The notes below the pieces were generated by a model that did not search any database, was not told where the DNA came from, and saw only the letters and a list, made by a program, of their open reading frames with translations. DNA of 64,000 nucleotides from Sinohyriopsis cumingii (lineage: Eukaryota > Mollusca > Bivalvia > Unionida > Unionidae): assembly GCA_028554795.2 (NCBI GenBank), contig JAPYKE020000576.1:1-64000 (forward strand), given 5' to 3'. Both the position numbers and the translations under genes were made by a program. How positions within the stretch are numbered: position 1 is the stretch's first letter; every line of letters begins with the position of its first letter. Below, in pieces: positions 1-9,500 of this stretch.

Positions 1-163
1 TCATACGCTTTGGACGCCTTTGAAAGTTCAGGAAGAAATGTTAAAGTATTGTCGCTACGATCTGGACATTGTAGGGCGTTGCTCTGGAAAATTTCGAGAA
101 CTCTTCGTGGAGCACGGTGGGATCGACCCCTTCGCGGAAGCCTATACCATCGACAAAGCGTGA
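1..163 (+). pseudogene. Plus-strand polymerase B exonuclease fragment, 3' part only
   Basis: The end of a fragment that began before the window. It contains the Exo III block, read as YCRYD with the aspartate kept, and then a stretch similar to the minus-strand copy up to a TGA at 161-163. The minus copy has TGT (Cys) where this TGA lies and TAC (Tyr) where a TAA follows at 173-175, so both stops look like decay of a once longer frame. Confidence 0.7.
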
Positions 164-175
164 TTCTTAGTGTAA

Positions 176-2115
176 GAAACTCAGTTATCATGGTCGAATA
201 ATACCGCAAAGAAATTACAGAACCAAATAAATGGTGTCCTACATTTGTATCGTTTACCATGCTTTCTTTATCTGTATGCGTTGTAACCTTAATTCTCTGT
301 CTACCCATCTCTCAAAACGCAAGTGTCTCAAGGTGAAAGTATTACCCGTTTCTTCTATCACCCAATGCGGACGTGCATGCTTATGTGTGTGAGTCAGATT
401 TCACTTATACACATATCGTTTGTGCGAAAATTTAATAAGGACAATACATACAAAGACACAGAAACCATTGTTCTCAGTATTTCTGGAAGTCACATTGGGG
501 CTACTAGATTGTAAAACATAATCTTCATGAGGTACCAAACCAATTACTTTCTTCGATGGTCTTGTTGGTTCTGTCATCCTATCAGATTTACCACCAGTTC
601 GTTTTCTTTCAACGTCTCGGTATCACTCTATAGTGGATGCAAATGGTGTTGGATATGAAAAATGGACAATCATGTCATCTTTGACATCCCTAGGCAAATC
701 TTCTACCAACGCATTTTGAAAAGTATTGAGTCACACGAATCGCTATCGTTGCTTGGTGTCTGCTTTCTGCTTGGAAAAGTGTAATCGTTTTATACACTAC
801 TTGAACTCTATACATTTCACGGCTTAGGTGTAAGCCTCCAATTTCAATTGCATGGAAGTCAACATTTGCGTATCTATAATGTGACAATAATATTAGGGAC
901 CGAGCAAATTAATTTTGGGCTGAATCAGGACTATGTGTGTGTGTGAGGCGATACGGTATGATGTTGGCCCTTTCTTTCTTCTAGTTCCTCACCGGAACAA
1001 ATTCATCTTGATTGCAAAACTTTCGTTTGACTAGGTTTATTACGCAGCAGTTCCATATATCGGGTCAGTGTCTTAGAGTTCGAATATTCATTCAGTTTTC
1101 AAAGAGGCAAGAAGACAGAAGTATAACAGCAGATCGACCTGCTGGTCAACGATTTGCCAAGAGTAATACGAAAACCTAATTCACAGGCAAAAGTGTTAAG
1201 AAAACTTAACCCTTCTGGACAATGACTTGATTAGGCTCATATGAATACACATGGCATTTCGATTTCCAACAGATCTGCTTAGGTAGAGAAGTTAGGACAC
1301 AATCACATGATGCACTGATTGGATGACAAAACGAGAGACAGAGAGAACGAGAAAGAAAGCGAGTATAGACCCATTGGAAAATTGATATTGGTAAAGAAAG
1401 TGCATTCTATTAGATTTTTCTCTTATTAGTATGGCATTCTCTTATATTTCTGGCATAGTTGTACCCCGAAACGTTGTTTAATTATATACATTGCCACATC
1501 GGCTATTGCCGAACGACTATATACATCTTTGTAAATTAGAACTAAGCTGCCTCCCGTCAAGAGTATGCCAGCCAAGGTTACCAAAAAATTATATTCACTG
1601 AGTAATGTGAACTATCATTCACAACGAAGTATGCTGCATTTATCTTCTTCAGATTTGTTAATAACTTAGGTAAAATTTTAATGAACAATATTCCAGTTTT
1701 TGTTAGACTAAAGTAAGAAAATAATCCGAACCTATTAAAATCCTACTTCTGATATTTATTTCTTGAAACCTAAAACGCGATTCCCTGAATTAGAAATTGT
1801 ATCAACATACAAATTCCAAAGTGCATGTTGCCATCGAATTTTATGTCAAACGATGATATAATAGCCATTGTCGCCCTACAAAAGTGATTATCTTGTCAAA
1901 ACTTGTAAATATGCATGAATGTGTATAGTGAGGTTTCTGATATGTTGTTTTGAACTTGAGGGTTTAAAGTTCTGATCACGGTATATGCTTATTTATATCT
2001 CATGGAGAGGTCCAAAGAGGAAATACCCAGATCTGCCGTTATAAAATGCGCCTGCATATTAGGATCGATGCTGATGATTGCAGTAATTCGTATAACAACA
2101 GACGTATCGTCAATA
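176..2115. other. Long non-coding stretch of the unit
   Basis: I see no gene here. The stretch is AT-rich, with scattered open frames under 70 codons that show no family resemblance. It contains a short TG run near 932-945, a purine-rich tract near 1332-1364 and several small perfect hairpins. The same DNA follows the start of every unit. Confidence 0.6.
1195..1210. repeat. Small hairpin GTTAAG-AAAA-CTTAAC
   Basis: A perfect 6-base stem with an A4 loop. A second short inverted repeat, CAGCAG/CTGCTG with a 6-base loop, lies just upstream at 1127-1144. Both recur in every unit. Confidence 0.5.
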
Positions 2116-2418
2116 TTACACTGAGCAGATCAAGAACGTGCCCGTCTTGAAGACAAGAGTAAAACGAATATGTATCAAACGATTATCATGAGCCGGAAGA
2201 TACAAAGGTGTTGCGGGCGTCATCTGTATTAAATCACATGGTTCAACGGTTGGTAAAAACACAAACAGTATATACCCCTCAACATCTACGCCCGTCGGTT
2301 CAAACCAGCTTTCATAACTAACAGTGACAGCGTCACAAGTTAAATTCATCTGCGTTGTTGAGGTAATCGGTACCTGGTCAGAACTGATATCCCACATGCA
2401 AAAGTCGCGTCGTACCAC
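2116..2418 (-). other. Unidentified 100-codon open frame
   Basis: I do not recognise the product. The predicted peptide has alternating hydrophobic residues suggesting beta strands (for example VDVEGYILFVFLPTVEP), no membrane helix and no signal peptide. Its start is not convincing (a GTG), and the frame is closed by a stop a few codons upstream. It lies on the same strand as the polymerase fragment and downstream of it, so it could be a relic of another gene of the same element, but chance is not excluded. Copies in the other units are at 8479, 14841, 21203, 27567, 33931, 40293, 46655, 53017 and 59381 (left ends), all the same length; unit 5 has one Cys to Ser change. Confidence 0.3.
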
Positions 2419-2492
2419 AAATGCTTTTCATGTCAACCTAAAATTGATTTTTGTTCACTATCGTGCAATGTTAACCACATACGGTTTCGATT

Positions 2493-2723
2493 CTATTGCA
2501 ATGATAGATCTGAGTGTAGAGTAATTTGCACGTATATAACTTTTAGAGTCTTTTCCGGTCTTAGTCTAGTATGTTCTTTGGTCGATTTTATGTTGTAGGC
2601 ACCTGCAGAGGGTTTATTAGTATTCCAGATGGCACCGTTGTCTGATAAAAATACAAATAAGTTATTCACTGGCAGACCAGCTAACGGTTGTGATAGGATA
2701 TTAGTAAACGCGCAGTGAAGCAA
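2493..2723 (-). other. Unidentified 76-codon open frame
   Basis: I do not recognise the product. The N-terminal half (including LSQPLAGLPVNNLFVFLSDN) looks protein-like, while the C-terminal part is lysine-rich and less so. It ends about 75 bases before the 100-codon frame on the same strand, in a different frame, so the two could be pieces of one decayed gene. Other copies start (left end) at 8856, 15218, 21580, 27944, 34308, 40670, 47032, 53394 and 59758. Confidence 0.25.
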
Positions 2724-3278
2724 ACGCGATCTCTAGTGTGCGTGATTACCCAGCGGTAAGAGTTGCAGAAATATCACACTGAATTATGGCTTCGTTGATC
2801 AGATTGTAATGAAATTAGGTAACGCTCTGCGTTGTATTTATTACAAAATGTTGCATGGCGGCAGATATTTTGCGTAAAACGTACACTCAATCGTTTCAGA
2901 ATTCGCCATTGGTGTACGAACTTCGTTCGTCGTACACATCATCAATATGTTCAACAAGTTCGTGATCAGTAATGTCTCTCTCCATGAGGCCATATGTAGC
3001 CAGTATCTGACAAATCGTTAATAATTTCGGGTGCGTTTATCAGCAAGGTCGTTAACGTCACATAGTCCCTTCCCTTTGGTTACTGCTCTGGTGTGAATGC
3101 AGCAGGTCTTTGGTCTGGCTGTGCTTTCCGTGCAATTTATTTCATGTAACTTTTCGTAAGTTCAGCAACTTGCTTTATGGGGATAATTAGCGGTGTAAAT
3201 GTTTGTTTTAAACTGGCTGTGATGTCTTCTTATGCAGTCTCTTGTAACTATAATATATATTTGACGTTTGTCGACATA
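2724..3278. other. Non-coding stretch with one hairpin
   Basis: No open frame of note. It holds the strongest inverted repeat of the unit at 2912-2937. It is repeated in every unit; unit 2 lacks one base near 9450 within it and unit 10 has a private T at 60365. Confidence 0.55.
2912..2937. repeat. Hairpin with 8-base perfect stem
   Basis: GTGTACGA at 2912-2919 is the exact reverse complement of TCGTACAC at 2930-2937, with a 10-base loop. An alternative nested pairing CGAAC/GTTCG exists inside. It is present in every unit; no function is implied. Confidence 0.6.
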
Positions 3279-3554
3279 CTATATCATTCTAAATGAATTC
3301 ATGGTGTTCACAAGGCGCTTCACTGCATCGCTTTCCAAAGGCTTTTTTGACATCCTAGAAGATGTCATTAATTGATTTTTATTGTTAAATTGCTGTGTCA
3401 GACTCATTCGTGTCCAACCAGCTCGGTATGTACCTCTACATATTTCAGTTACCTTGACGGTGAGAAAAGTGTATGGATCCTTTGTGATCCGCGCAAACAT
3501 ATCACGAAATTCATTCATCTGCTGCAGAGTTGGGTGGAATAATACCAAGTCCAA
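3279..3554 (-). other. Unidentified 91-codon open frame
   Basis: I do not recognise the product. The first half (including TLQQMNEFRDMFARITKDPY) looks like helical protein sequence. It lies between the polymerase fragment and the two other unidentified minus-strand frames, on the same strand. In unit 2 (9651-9917) an extra T near 9711 changes its last residues, which argues against function. Other copies have left ends at 16004, 22366, 28730, 35094, 41456, 47818, 54180 and 60544. Confidence 0.28.
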
Positions 3555-3905
3555 CGAATATTTCCAGGACTATGCGCGTCGATGCCAGAATATATCATCA
3601 ACATACAGTTGTCACGATTAAGTTATGTAGATGTGCGTATCGCTGAATCAAACAAATCAAGTCTGTGCTTTTATACCGACAACTTGTGCAGGAGTGACCT
3701 GGTGCACAAGCATCACATTGTCATATTACTGTAAGACTGGTTTGTATTATATTCAAATCGTCAATGGTAGATGCTTCAGCAATGCTGTGAACGGCACCAC
3801 GTCCACCATGAATGATCTTTCTAGATTCAAAGGCCTAGTCAAAAATGGATATTTCAAACCTGTCTTGCTCATTATCACGGACAAGGTCGACTGGAATTCT
3901 TTTGC

Positions 3906-5171
3906 TCAGATTCCCGTGGTTATTCCCAACAATGAATTGTTCAAGAGCTTGACAAAGCCCTTCTCAATGTCATTAGTGTCCATTCCTATCAGATCCCTTT
4001 TCTGGATATACAGCTCCACGTAGGGATACAGCGAACACACGTCCAAGTATTTCATTTCTTCTCCTTTCTCTTCGTCGGCTTGGTACAGCAAACAGGTGGC
4101 ATTGGTCCTTCCTCCGTACAAACTATCCCTCGGGTTCAGCGGGTCCATGAACTGGTAACTTTCCACGAGGCGTTTAAACTCGGGATCGGTTTTCAAACGG
4201 TGATCGTATTCGTGTTCCCACATTTCCACCACTTGGTATCCTTCCTGTTCTAACTTTAGGCGTCGCTGACAAGTGGCCTAGTACAAGTCTTCCATGGTTC
4301 GTTGTAAAAACTGATTTTTAGTGCCACGGTCAGGGTAACAGACGGGACATCCGTGAAATAAGCAACCGTTAAACTCGTACACGATCTTGGGGTTTTCTAA
4401 GTCCCAGCCATCGACCGAATGCGTTCCGATGGTCTTTTCGCCTCCTCCGTTGCGGGCATGCTGAATCCATTTGTCTTCCTTGTCGCACAAGTAATGTAAC
4501 CAGCGTAGGGCTTTGACCGAGTATTGACGTTTGACATAGTTGCTCGTTTGAGGACTGATGACAGCCACGGTGTTTTCAGGCATGAATCGTTGCCGGTACA
4601 CTAAGGAACACGCTTTGGCAATGGTGCAAGCTTCTTTCAAAGGATCGACCCCTCCGTGTTCCATGAACAGTTCTCGAAATTTTCCACAGCAACGTCGTAA
4701 AATGTCCACGTTGGAACGACAATACTTTAACATTTCTTCCTGAAAGTCGAAGGGGTCCGAGGCGTGAGCCTGATACCAAGCGTAGAAAGCTTCTCGTTGT
4801 TCGGTACGCATGTTGTCAGGGTCGTAATAGTGAGCCTCAGGCAAATGGGGTAGAACGGCGTGTTGACTGGCTTCCGTATTGAAAAAGTGTGGAAAGTACC
4901 CTTTAGCGTAATTATTGTGACTACCAATCACATTTCTGGAGAAGTTCCCTATAACAGGAATACATAAAACATTTTTCAGCACAAGAGAGGACATATTTGG
5001 CGGCCAGCATACAAGGTGGAGGAAGAACCCGTGAAAAAAACCTACCCACGAGAAGCTACTTGTAACCTGTCTCACATATCCACATTGGTTGAATCGGAGA
5101 CTCGAACCCACGAAAACAGAGTTGAGGCGGCAGTGATCCGTAACGATGAGCAGTTTAGACCACTCGGCCAC
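3906..5171 (-). pseudogene. Family B DNA polymerase fragment fused to SINE-derived leader (unit 1)
   Basis: A relic of a protein-primed-type family B DNA polymerase (DNA_pol_B_2-like), as in Polinton/Maverick elements and adintoviruses. In the 421-codon frame of intact copies, residues 1 to about 75 are translated SINE and intron-like sequence beginning at a GTG, so that start is not credible. Polymerase similarity begins near residue 89 (AKGYFPHFFN). The Exo III block YCRSN is at 150-154, with Asn where the family has catalytic Asp. A family-typical Cys/His segment (FNGCLFHGCPVC) is at 267-278. Palm motif A (YLDVCSLYP) is at 375-383, with Asp377 kept. Motif B (KLLNNSLLG) is at 408-416. Only about 25 residues separate A and B where roughly a hundred are expected. 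The frame is lost right after motif B; a recognisable continuation (NLSKRIPVDLVRDNE) follows in another frame and stops at 3835-3837. Motif C is absent. Unit 1 alone has a further stop at codon 298 (4278-4280). Confidence 0.85.
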
Positions 5172-5180
5172 TCTGGGCCC
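4985..5180 (-). mobile_element. tRNA-derived SINE-like element (unit 1)
   Basis: Read on the minus strand from 5180, the sequence begins like a serine/leucine-type tRNA. A Pol III A box (TGGCCGAGTGG) is at 5170-5160 and a B box (GGTTCGAGTCT) at 5108-5098, 51 bases apart, which fits a class II tRNA with a long variable arm. The expected acceptor-stem partner is not seen after the B box, so it is a tRNA relative, not a working tRNA gene. A body of about 100 bases follows, including a stretch (CTGGCCGCC) that resembles the body of SINEs I recall from molluscs; that link is from memory. The downstream boundary is approximate. No clear target-site duplication was found. Confidence 0.7.
5034..5040 (-). 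terminator. Candidate Pol III terminator (T7 on minus strand)
   Basis: Seven consecutive T on the minus strand, about 58 bases past the B box. A run of four or more T is the usual Pol III stop, so a transcript from the tRNA-like head would be about 140-150 bases and would end inside the SINE body. The same run is present at this place in the other units. Confidence 0.45.
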
Positions 5181-5198
5181 AGAGAGAGAGAGAGAGAG

Positions 5199-5228
<30 letters not shown>
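5181..5228. repeat. Microsatellite (AG)11(TG)13 (unit 1)
   Basis: A compound dinucleotide tract directly abutting the upstream edge of the tRNA-like head. This is on the side opposite to a normal SINE tail, so it is probably not the element's own tail. Confidence 0.95.
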
Positions 5229-5232
<4 letters not shown>

Positions 5233-5845
5233 ACCATTTTTAAACACATCACGACATTTAGGTTAGTGTGTTTTCGTTTCTCCTTACGAAATTAGACAAA
5301 CATCTATAATTACTCCTAGGGGAAAAACACGATTGTAAAGTATCACAAGAATGAAGTGGAGACTAATTTGATTACAAAATGTCCGCAGAATAGTACACTC
5401 AAGCATGCAGTAATGTAATTTGCAATTAGGTTGACACAATTTCCATGCGATCGCCCATGGTACGATTATTCGTGCGTTAGTTGTATTGTTTGAAAAGGGA
5501 CTAGTGTCAAATACAGAAATGCGTTTGATTTTCACTCTCCGCGAATAACAACTGAAACAACTGGAAAATATCGATCAGACAATGAAGTCAAGAAGGAATG
5601 CATTGCTCAACTAGGCGAAATTTTGTCAGGCCTATGTGTTACCAACAACATCTGACGCAAGGTTCACAGCAGAAAAGTGATTGCCAACTGCTGAGAGTGT
5701 GCTCTACTCGTGGACAAGTTATACGTACCAATATTACCAAAGCACACGTTTGTGGAAGAACGAAATGATCTGACATTTGTCTTCAAATAGTGGTCTTGGA
5801 ACATAAATGTTACATTCAAAATTACCATTCGAGAACTTAGTGCGA
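5229..5845. other. Non-coding spacer between SINE and plus-strand polymerase fragment
   Basis: I find no convincing gene. An 83-codon minus-strand frame (5284-5535) has no recognisable motif. A plus-strand reading near 5550-5660 stays open for about 35 codons and could be the eroded N-terminal part of the plus-strand polymerase, but I see no family motif in it. The stretch contains the type A marker (5436) and the type B marker site (5800 in unit-2 phase). Confidence 0.5.
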
Positions 5846-6526
5846 ATGCAAACGACCGGCATTCACATTCCTAATTTCTGCGTGGCTGATCAAGCGTACG
5901 AGAAGTGTATCAAAGAATCACTCTTTTGTCATTGCCTTCACTGTAGCAAGATTCCTGGATGATGTGAAAAATCTACTGATGAATTATTATTACCCTATCG
6001 ATGAAACCTAGAGTCAAACATGCATCGATCGGTACGGAGATTGACATCGCTATGCCATGGTGATGGCTCACATTTTCTACGGATAAGATGTATAATTTCC
6101 TCTGAATACTATACAGAATAAGGTGCCGATTGCTCTAAAATCCTCTTGAACGGAGTCAAAATCATCTTCATGCAATTGGGACATGTACAGTTTAAAGATC
6201 ACATGAGATATTTAGCAGTGCCTTTGAGTCGAATGCCTAAAACCTTTGAATGACAGAAAAAGCCAATCAACACGCCGTCCGGCCACATTTCTCTCATGAT
6301 CACTATTACGAACCCGACAATATCCGCACTGAACAACGACAAGCTTTCTACGCTTGGCACTGCTCATACGCTTTGGACGCCTTTGAAAGTTCAGGAAGAA
6401 ATGTTAAAGTATTGTCGCTACGATCTGGACATTGTAGGGCGTTGCTCTGGAAAATTTCGAGAACTCTTCGTGGAGCACGGTGGGATCGACCCCTTCGCGG
6501 AAGCCTATACCATCGACAAAGCGTGA
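5846..6526 (+). pseudogene. Plus-strand polymerase B exonuclease fragment (unit 1/2 junction)
   Basis: A second, diverged copy of the same polymerase family, in opposite orientation to the minus fragment. In one frame I read a family-typical block (TGIHIPNFCVADQAYEKC), a Cys cluster, a stop-interrupted stretch, then GVKIIFMQLGHVQFKD and LSRMPKTFG. This is followed by similarity to the minus copy (YYEPDNIRTEQRQAFYAW and YCRYDLDIV). The block KGYFPHFFN of the minus copy is missing after KTFG, a deletion of about a dozen residues. A one-base gain after DAFE shifts the frame. This copy additionally lacks one G near 6248, found in all others, so its upstream frame is also broken there. By eye it is roughly three quarters identical in DNA to the minus copy where they overlap, so it is an independent insertion or an old inverted duplicate. 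Confidence 0.72.
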
Positions 6527-9500
6527 TTCTTAGTGTAAGAAACTCAGTTATCATGGTCGAATAATACCGCAAAGAAATTACAGAACCAAATAAATGGTGT
6601 CCTACATTTGTATCGTTTACCATGCTTTCTTTATCTGTATGCGTTGTAACCTTAATTCTCTGTCTACCCATCTCTCAAAACGCAAGTGTCTCAAGGTGAA
6701 AGTATTACCCGTTTCTTCTATCACCCAATGCGGACGTGCATGCTTATGTGTGTGAGTCAGATTTCACTTATACACATATCGTTTGTGCGAAAATTTAATA
6801 AGGACAATACATACAAAGACACAGAAACCATTGTTCTCAGTATTTCTGGAAGTCACATTGGGGCTACTAGATTGTAAAACATAATCTTCATGAGGTACCA
6901 AACCAATTACTTTCTTCGATGGTCTTGTTGGTTCTGTCATCCTATCAGATTTACCACCAGTTCGTTTTCTTTCAACGTCTCGGTATCACTCTATAGTGGA
7001 TGCAAATGGTGTTGGATATGAAAAATGGACAATCATGTCATCTTTGACATCCCTAGGCAAATCTTCTACCAACGCATTTTGAAAAGTATTGAGTCACACG
7101 AATCGCTATCGTTGCTTGGTGTCTGCTTTCTGCTTGGAAAAGTGTAATCGTTTTATACACTACTTGAACTCTATACATTTCACGGCTTAGGTGTAAGCCT
7201 CCAATTTCAATTGCATGGAAGTCAACATTTGCGTATCTATAATGTGACAATAATATTAGGGACCGAGCAAATTAATTTTGGGCTGAATCAGGACTATGTG
7301 TGTGTGTGAGGCGATACGGTATGATGTTGGCCCTTTCTTTCTTCTAGTTCCTCACCGGAACAAATTCATCTTGATTGCAAAACTTTCGTTTGACTAGGTT
7401 TATTACGCAGCAGTTCCATATATCGGGTCAGTGTCTTAGAGTTCGAATATTCATTCAGTTTTCAAAGAGGCAAGAAGACAGAAGTATAACAGCAGATCGA
7501 CCTGCTGGTCAACGATTTGCCAAGAGTAATACGAAAACCTAATTCACAGGCAAAAGTGTTAAGAAAACTTAACCCTTCTGGACAATGACTTGATTAGGCT
7601 CATATGAATACACATGGCATTTCGATTTCCAACAGATCTGCTTAGGTAGAGAAGTTAGGACACAATCACATGATGCACTGATTGGATGACAAAACGAGAG
7701 ACAGAGAGAACGAGAAAGAAAGCGAGTATAGACCCATTGGAAAATTGATATTGGTAAAGAAAGTGCATTCTATTAGATTTTTCTCTTATTAGTATGGCAT
7801 TCTCTTATATTTCTGGCATAGTTGTACCCCGAAACGTTGTTTAATTATATACATTGCCACATCGGCTATTGCCGAACGACTATATACATCTTTGTAAATT
7901 AGAACTAAGCTGCCTCCCGTCAAGAGTATGCCAGCCAAGGTTACCAAAAAATTATATTCACTGAGTAATGTGAACTATCATTCACAACGAAGTATGCTGC
8001 ATTTATCTTCTTCAGATTTGTTAATAACTTAGGTAAAATTTTAATGAACAATATTCCAGTTTTTGTTAGACTAAAGTAAGAAAATAATCCGAACCTATTA
8101 AAATCCTACTTCTGATATTTATTTCTTGAAACCTAAAACGCGATTCCCTGAATTAGAAATTGTATCAACATACAAATTCCAAAGTGCATGTTGCCATCGA
8201 ATTTTATGTCAAACGATGATATAATAGCCATTGTCGCCCTACAAAAGTGATTATCTTGTCAAAACTTGTAAATATGCATGAATGTGTATAGTGAGGTTTC
8301 TGATATGTTGTTTTGAACTTGAGGGTTTAAAGTTCTGATCACGGTATATGCTTATTTATATCTCATGGAGAGGTCCAAAGAGGAAATACCCAGATCTGCC
8401 GTTATAAAATGCGCCTGCATATTAGGATCGATGCTGATGATTGCAGTAATTCGTATAACAACAGACGTATCGTCAATATTACACTGAGCAGATCAAGAAC
8501 GTGCCCGTCTTGAAGACAAGAGTAAAACGAATATGTATCAAACGATTATCATGAGCCGGAAGATACAAAGGTGTTGCGGGCGTCATCTGTATTAAATCAC
8601 ATGGTTCAACGGTTGGTAAAAACACAAACAGTATATACCCCTCAACATCTACGCCCGTCGGTTCAAACCAGCTTTCATAACTAACAGTGACAGCGTCACA
8701 AGTTAAATTCATCTGCGTTGTTGAGGTAATCGGTACCTGGTCAGAACTGATATCCCACATGCAAAAGTCGCGTCGTACCACAAATGCTTTTCATGTCAAC
8801 CTAAAATTGATTTTTGTTCACTATCGTGCAATGTTAACCACATACGGTTTCGATTCTATTGCAATGATAGATCTGAGTGTAGAGTAATTTGCACGTATAT
8901 AACTTTTAGAGTCTTTTCCGGTCTTAGTCTAGTATGTTCTTTGGTCGATTTTATGTTGTAGGCACCTGCAGAGGGTTTATTAGTATTCCAGATGGCACCG
9001 TTGTCTGATAAAAATACAAATAAGTTATTCACTGGCAGACCAGCTAACGGTTGTGATAGGATATTAGTAAACGCGCAGTGAAGCAAACGCGATCTCTAGT
9101 GTGCGTGATTACCCAGCGGTAAGAGTTGCAGAAATATCACACTGAATTATGGCTTCGTTGATCAGATTGTAATGAAATTAGGTAACGCTCTGCGTTGTAT
9201 TTATTACAAAATGTTGCATGGCGGCAGATATTTTGCGTAAAACGTACACTCAATCGTTTCAGAATTCGCCATTGGTGTACGAACTTCGTTCGTCGTACAC
9301 ATCATCAATATGTTCAACAAGTTCGTGATCAGTAATGTCTCTCTCCATGAGGCCATATGTAGCCAGTATCTGACAAATCGTTAATAATTTCGGGTGCGTT
9401 TATCAGCAAGGTCGTTAACGTCACATAGTCCCTTCCCTTTGGTTACTGCTTGGTGTGAATGCAGCAGGTCTTTGGTCTGGCTGTGCTTTCCGTGCAATTT

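Larger units (their letters stand above)
1..6363. repeat. Tandem macrosatellite unit 1 (type A)
   Basis: First of ten complete head-to-tail copies of a unit of about 6.36 kb; the phase is arbitrary because the array already runs at base 1. The sequence from base 1 recurs at 6364 and then nine more times at 6358-6364 base spacing. Contents in order: the tail of a plus-strand polymerase fragment, long non-coding DNA, unidentified minus-strand open frames, a minus-strand polymerase B fragment, a SINE-like element, a microsatellite and the start of the next plus-strand polymerase fragment. The unit shares an A at 5436 and an (AG)11(TG)13 microsatellite with unit 5. Private changes are an A at 3357, an A at 4280 that makes a stop in the polymerase frame, and one missing G near 6248. 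Confidence 0.97.

Noticed and set aside
323-514. 63-codon plus-strand frame and the similar small frames near 690-887 and 5284-5535
   Set aside because: Short, with low-complexity or cysteine-rich chance-like composition, no motif and no supporting neighbour.
2741-2830. A second tRNA-like region (bases resembling an A box around CCAGCGGTAAGAG)
   Set aside because: No B box of acceptable match at the right distance and no cloverleaf.
3631-4023. 130-codon plus-strand open frame, repeated in all units
   Set aside because: It lies antisense to the minus-strand polymerase relic, which has clear family motifs, so it is a shadow frame.
4558-4743. Short open frames on both strands inside the polymerase fragment
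   Set aside because: They overlap the recognised polymerase frame in other frames and have no motif of their own.
4983-5171. N-terminal part of the 421-codon frame as a genuine protein leader
   Set aside because: It is a translation of the tRNA-like promoter and SINE body from a GTG, and a family homologue would not start there.
5085-5180. A functional tRNA-Ser or tRNA-Leu gene
   Set aside because: The A and B boxes are good, but the sequence after the B box does not pair with the 5' end as an acceptor stem, and a SINE-like body follows.
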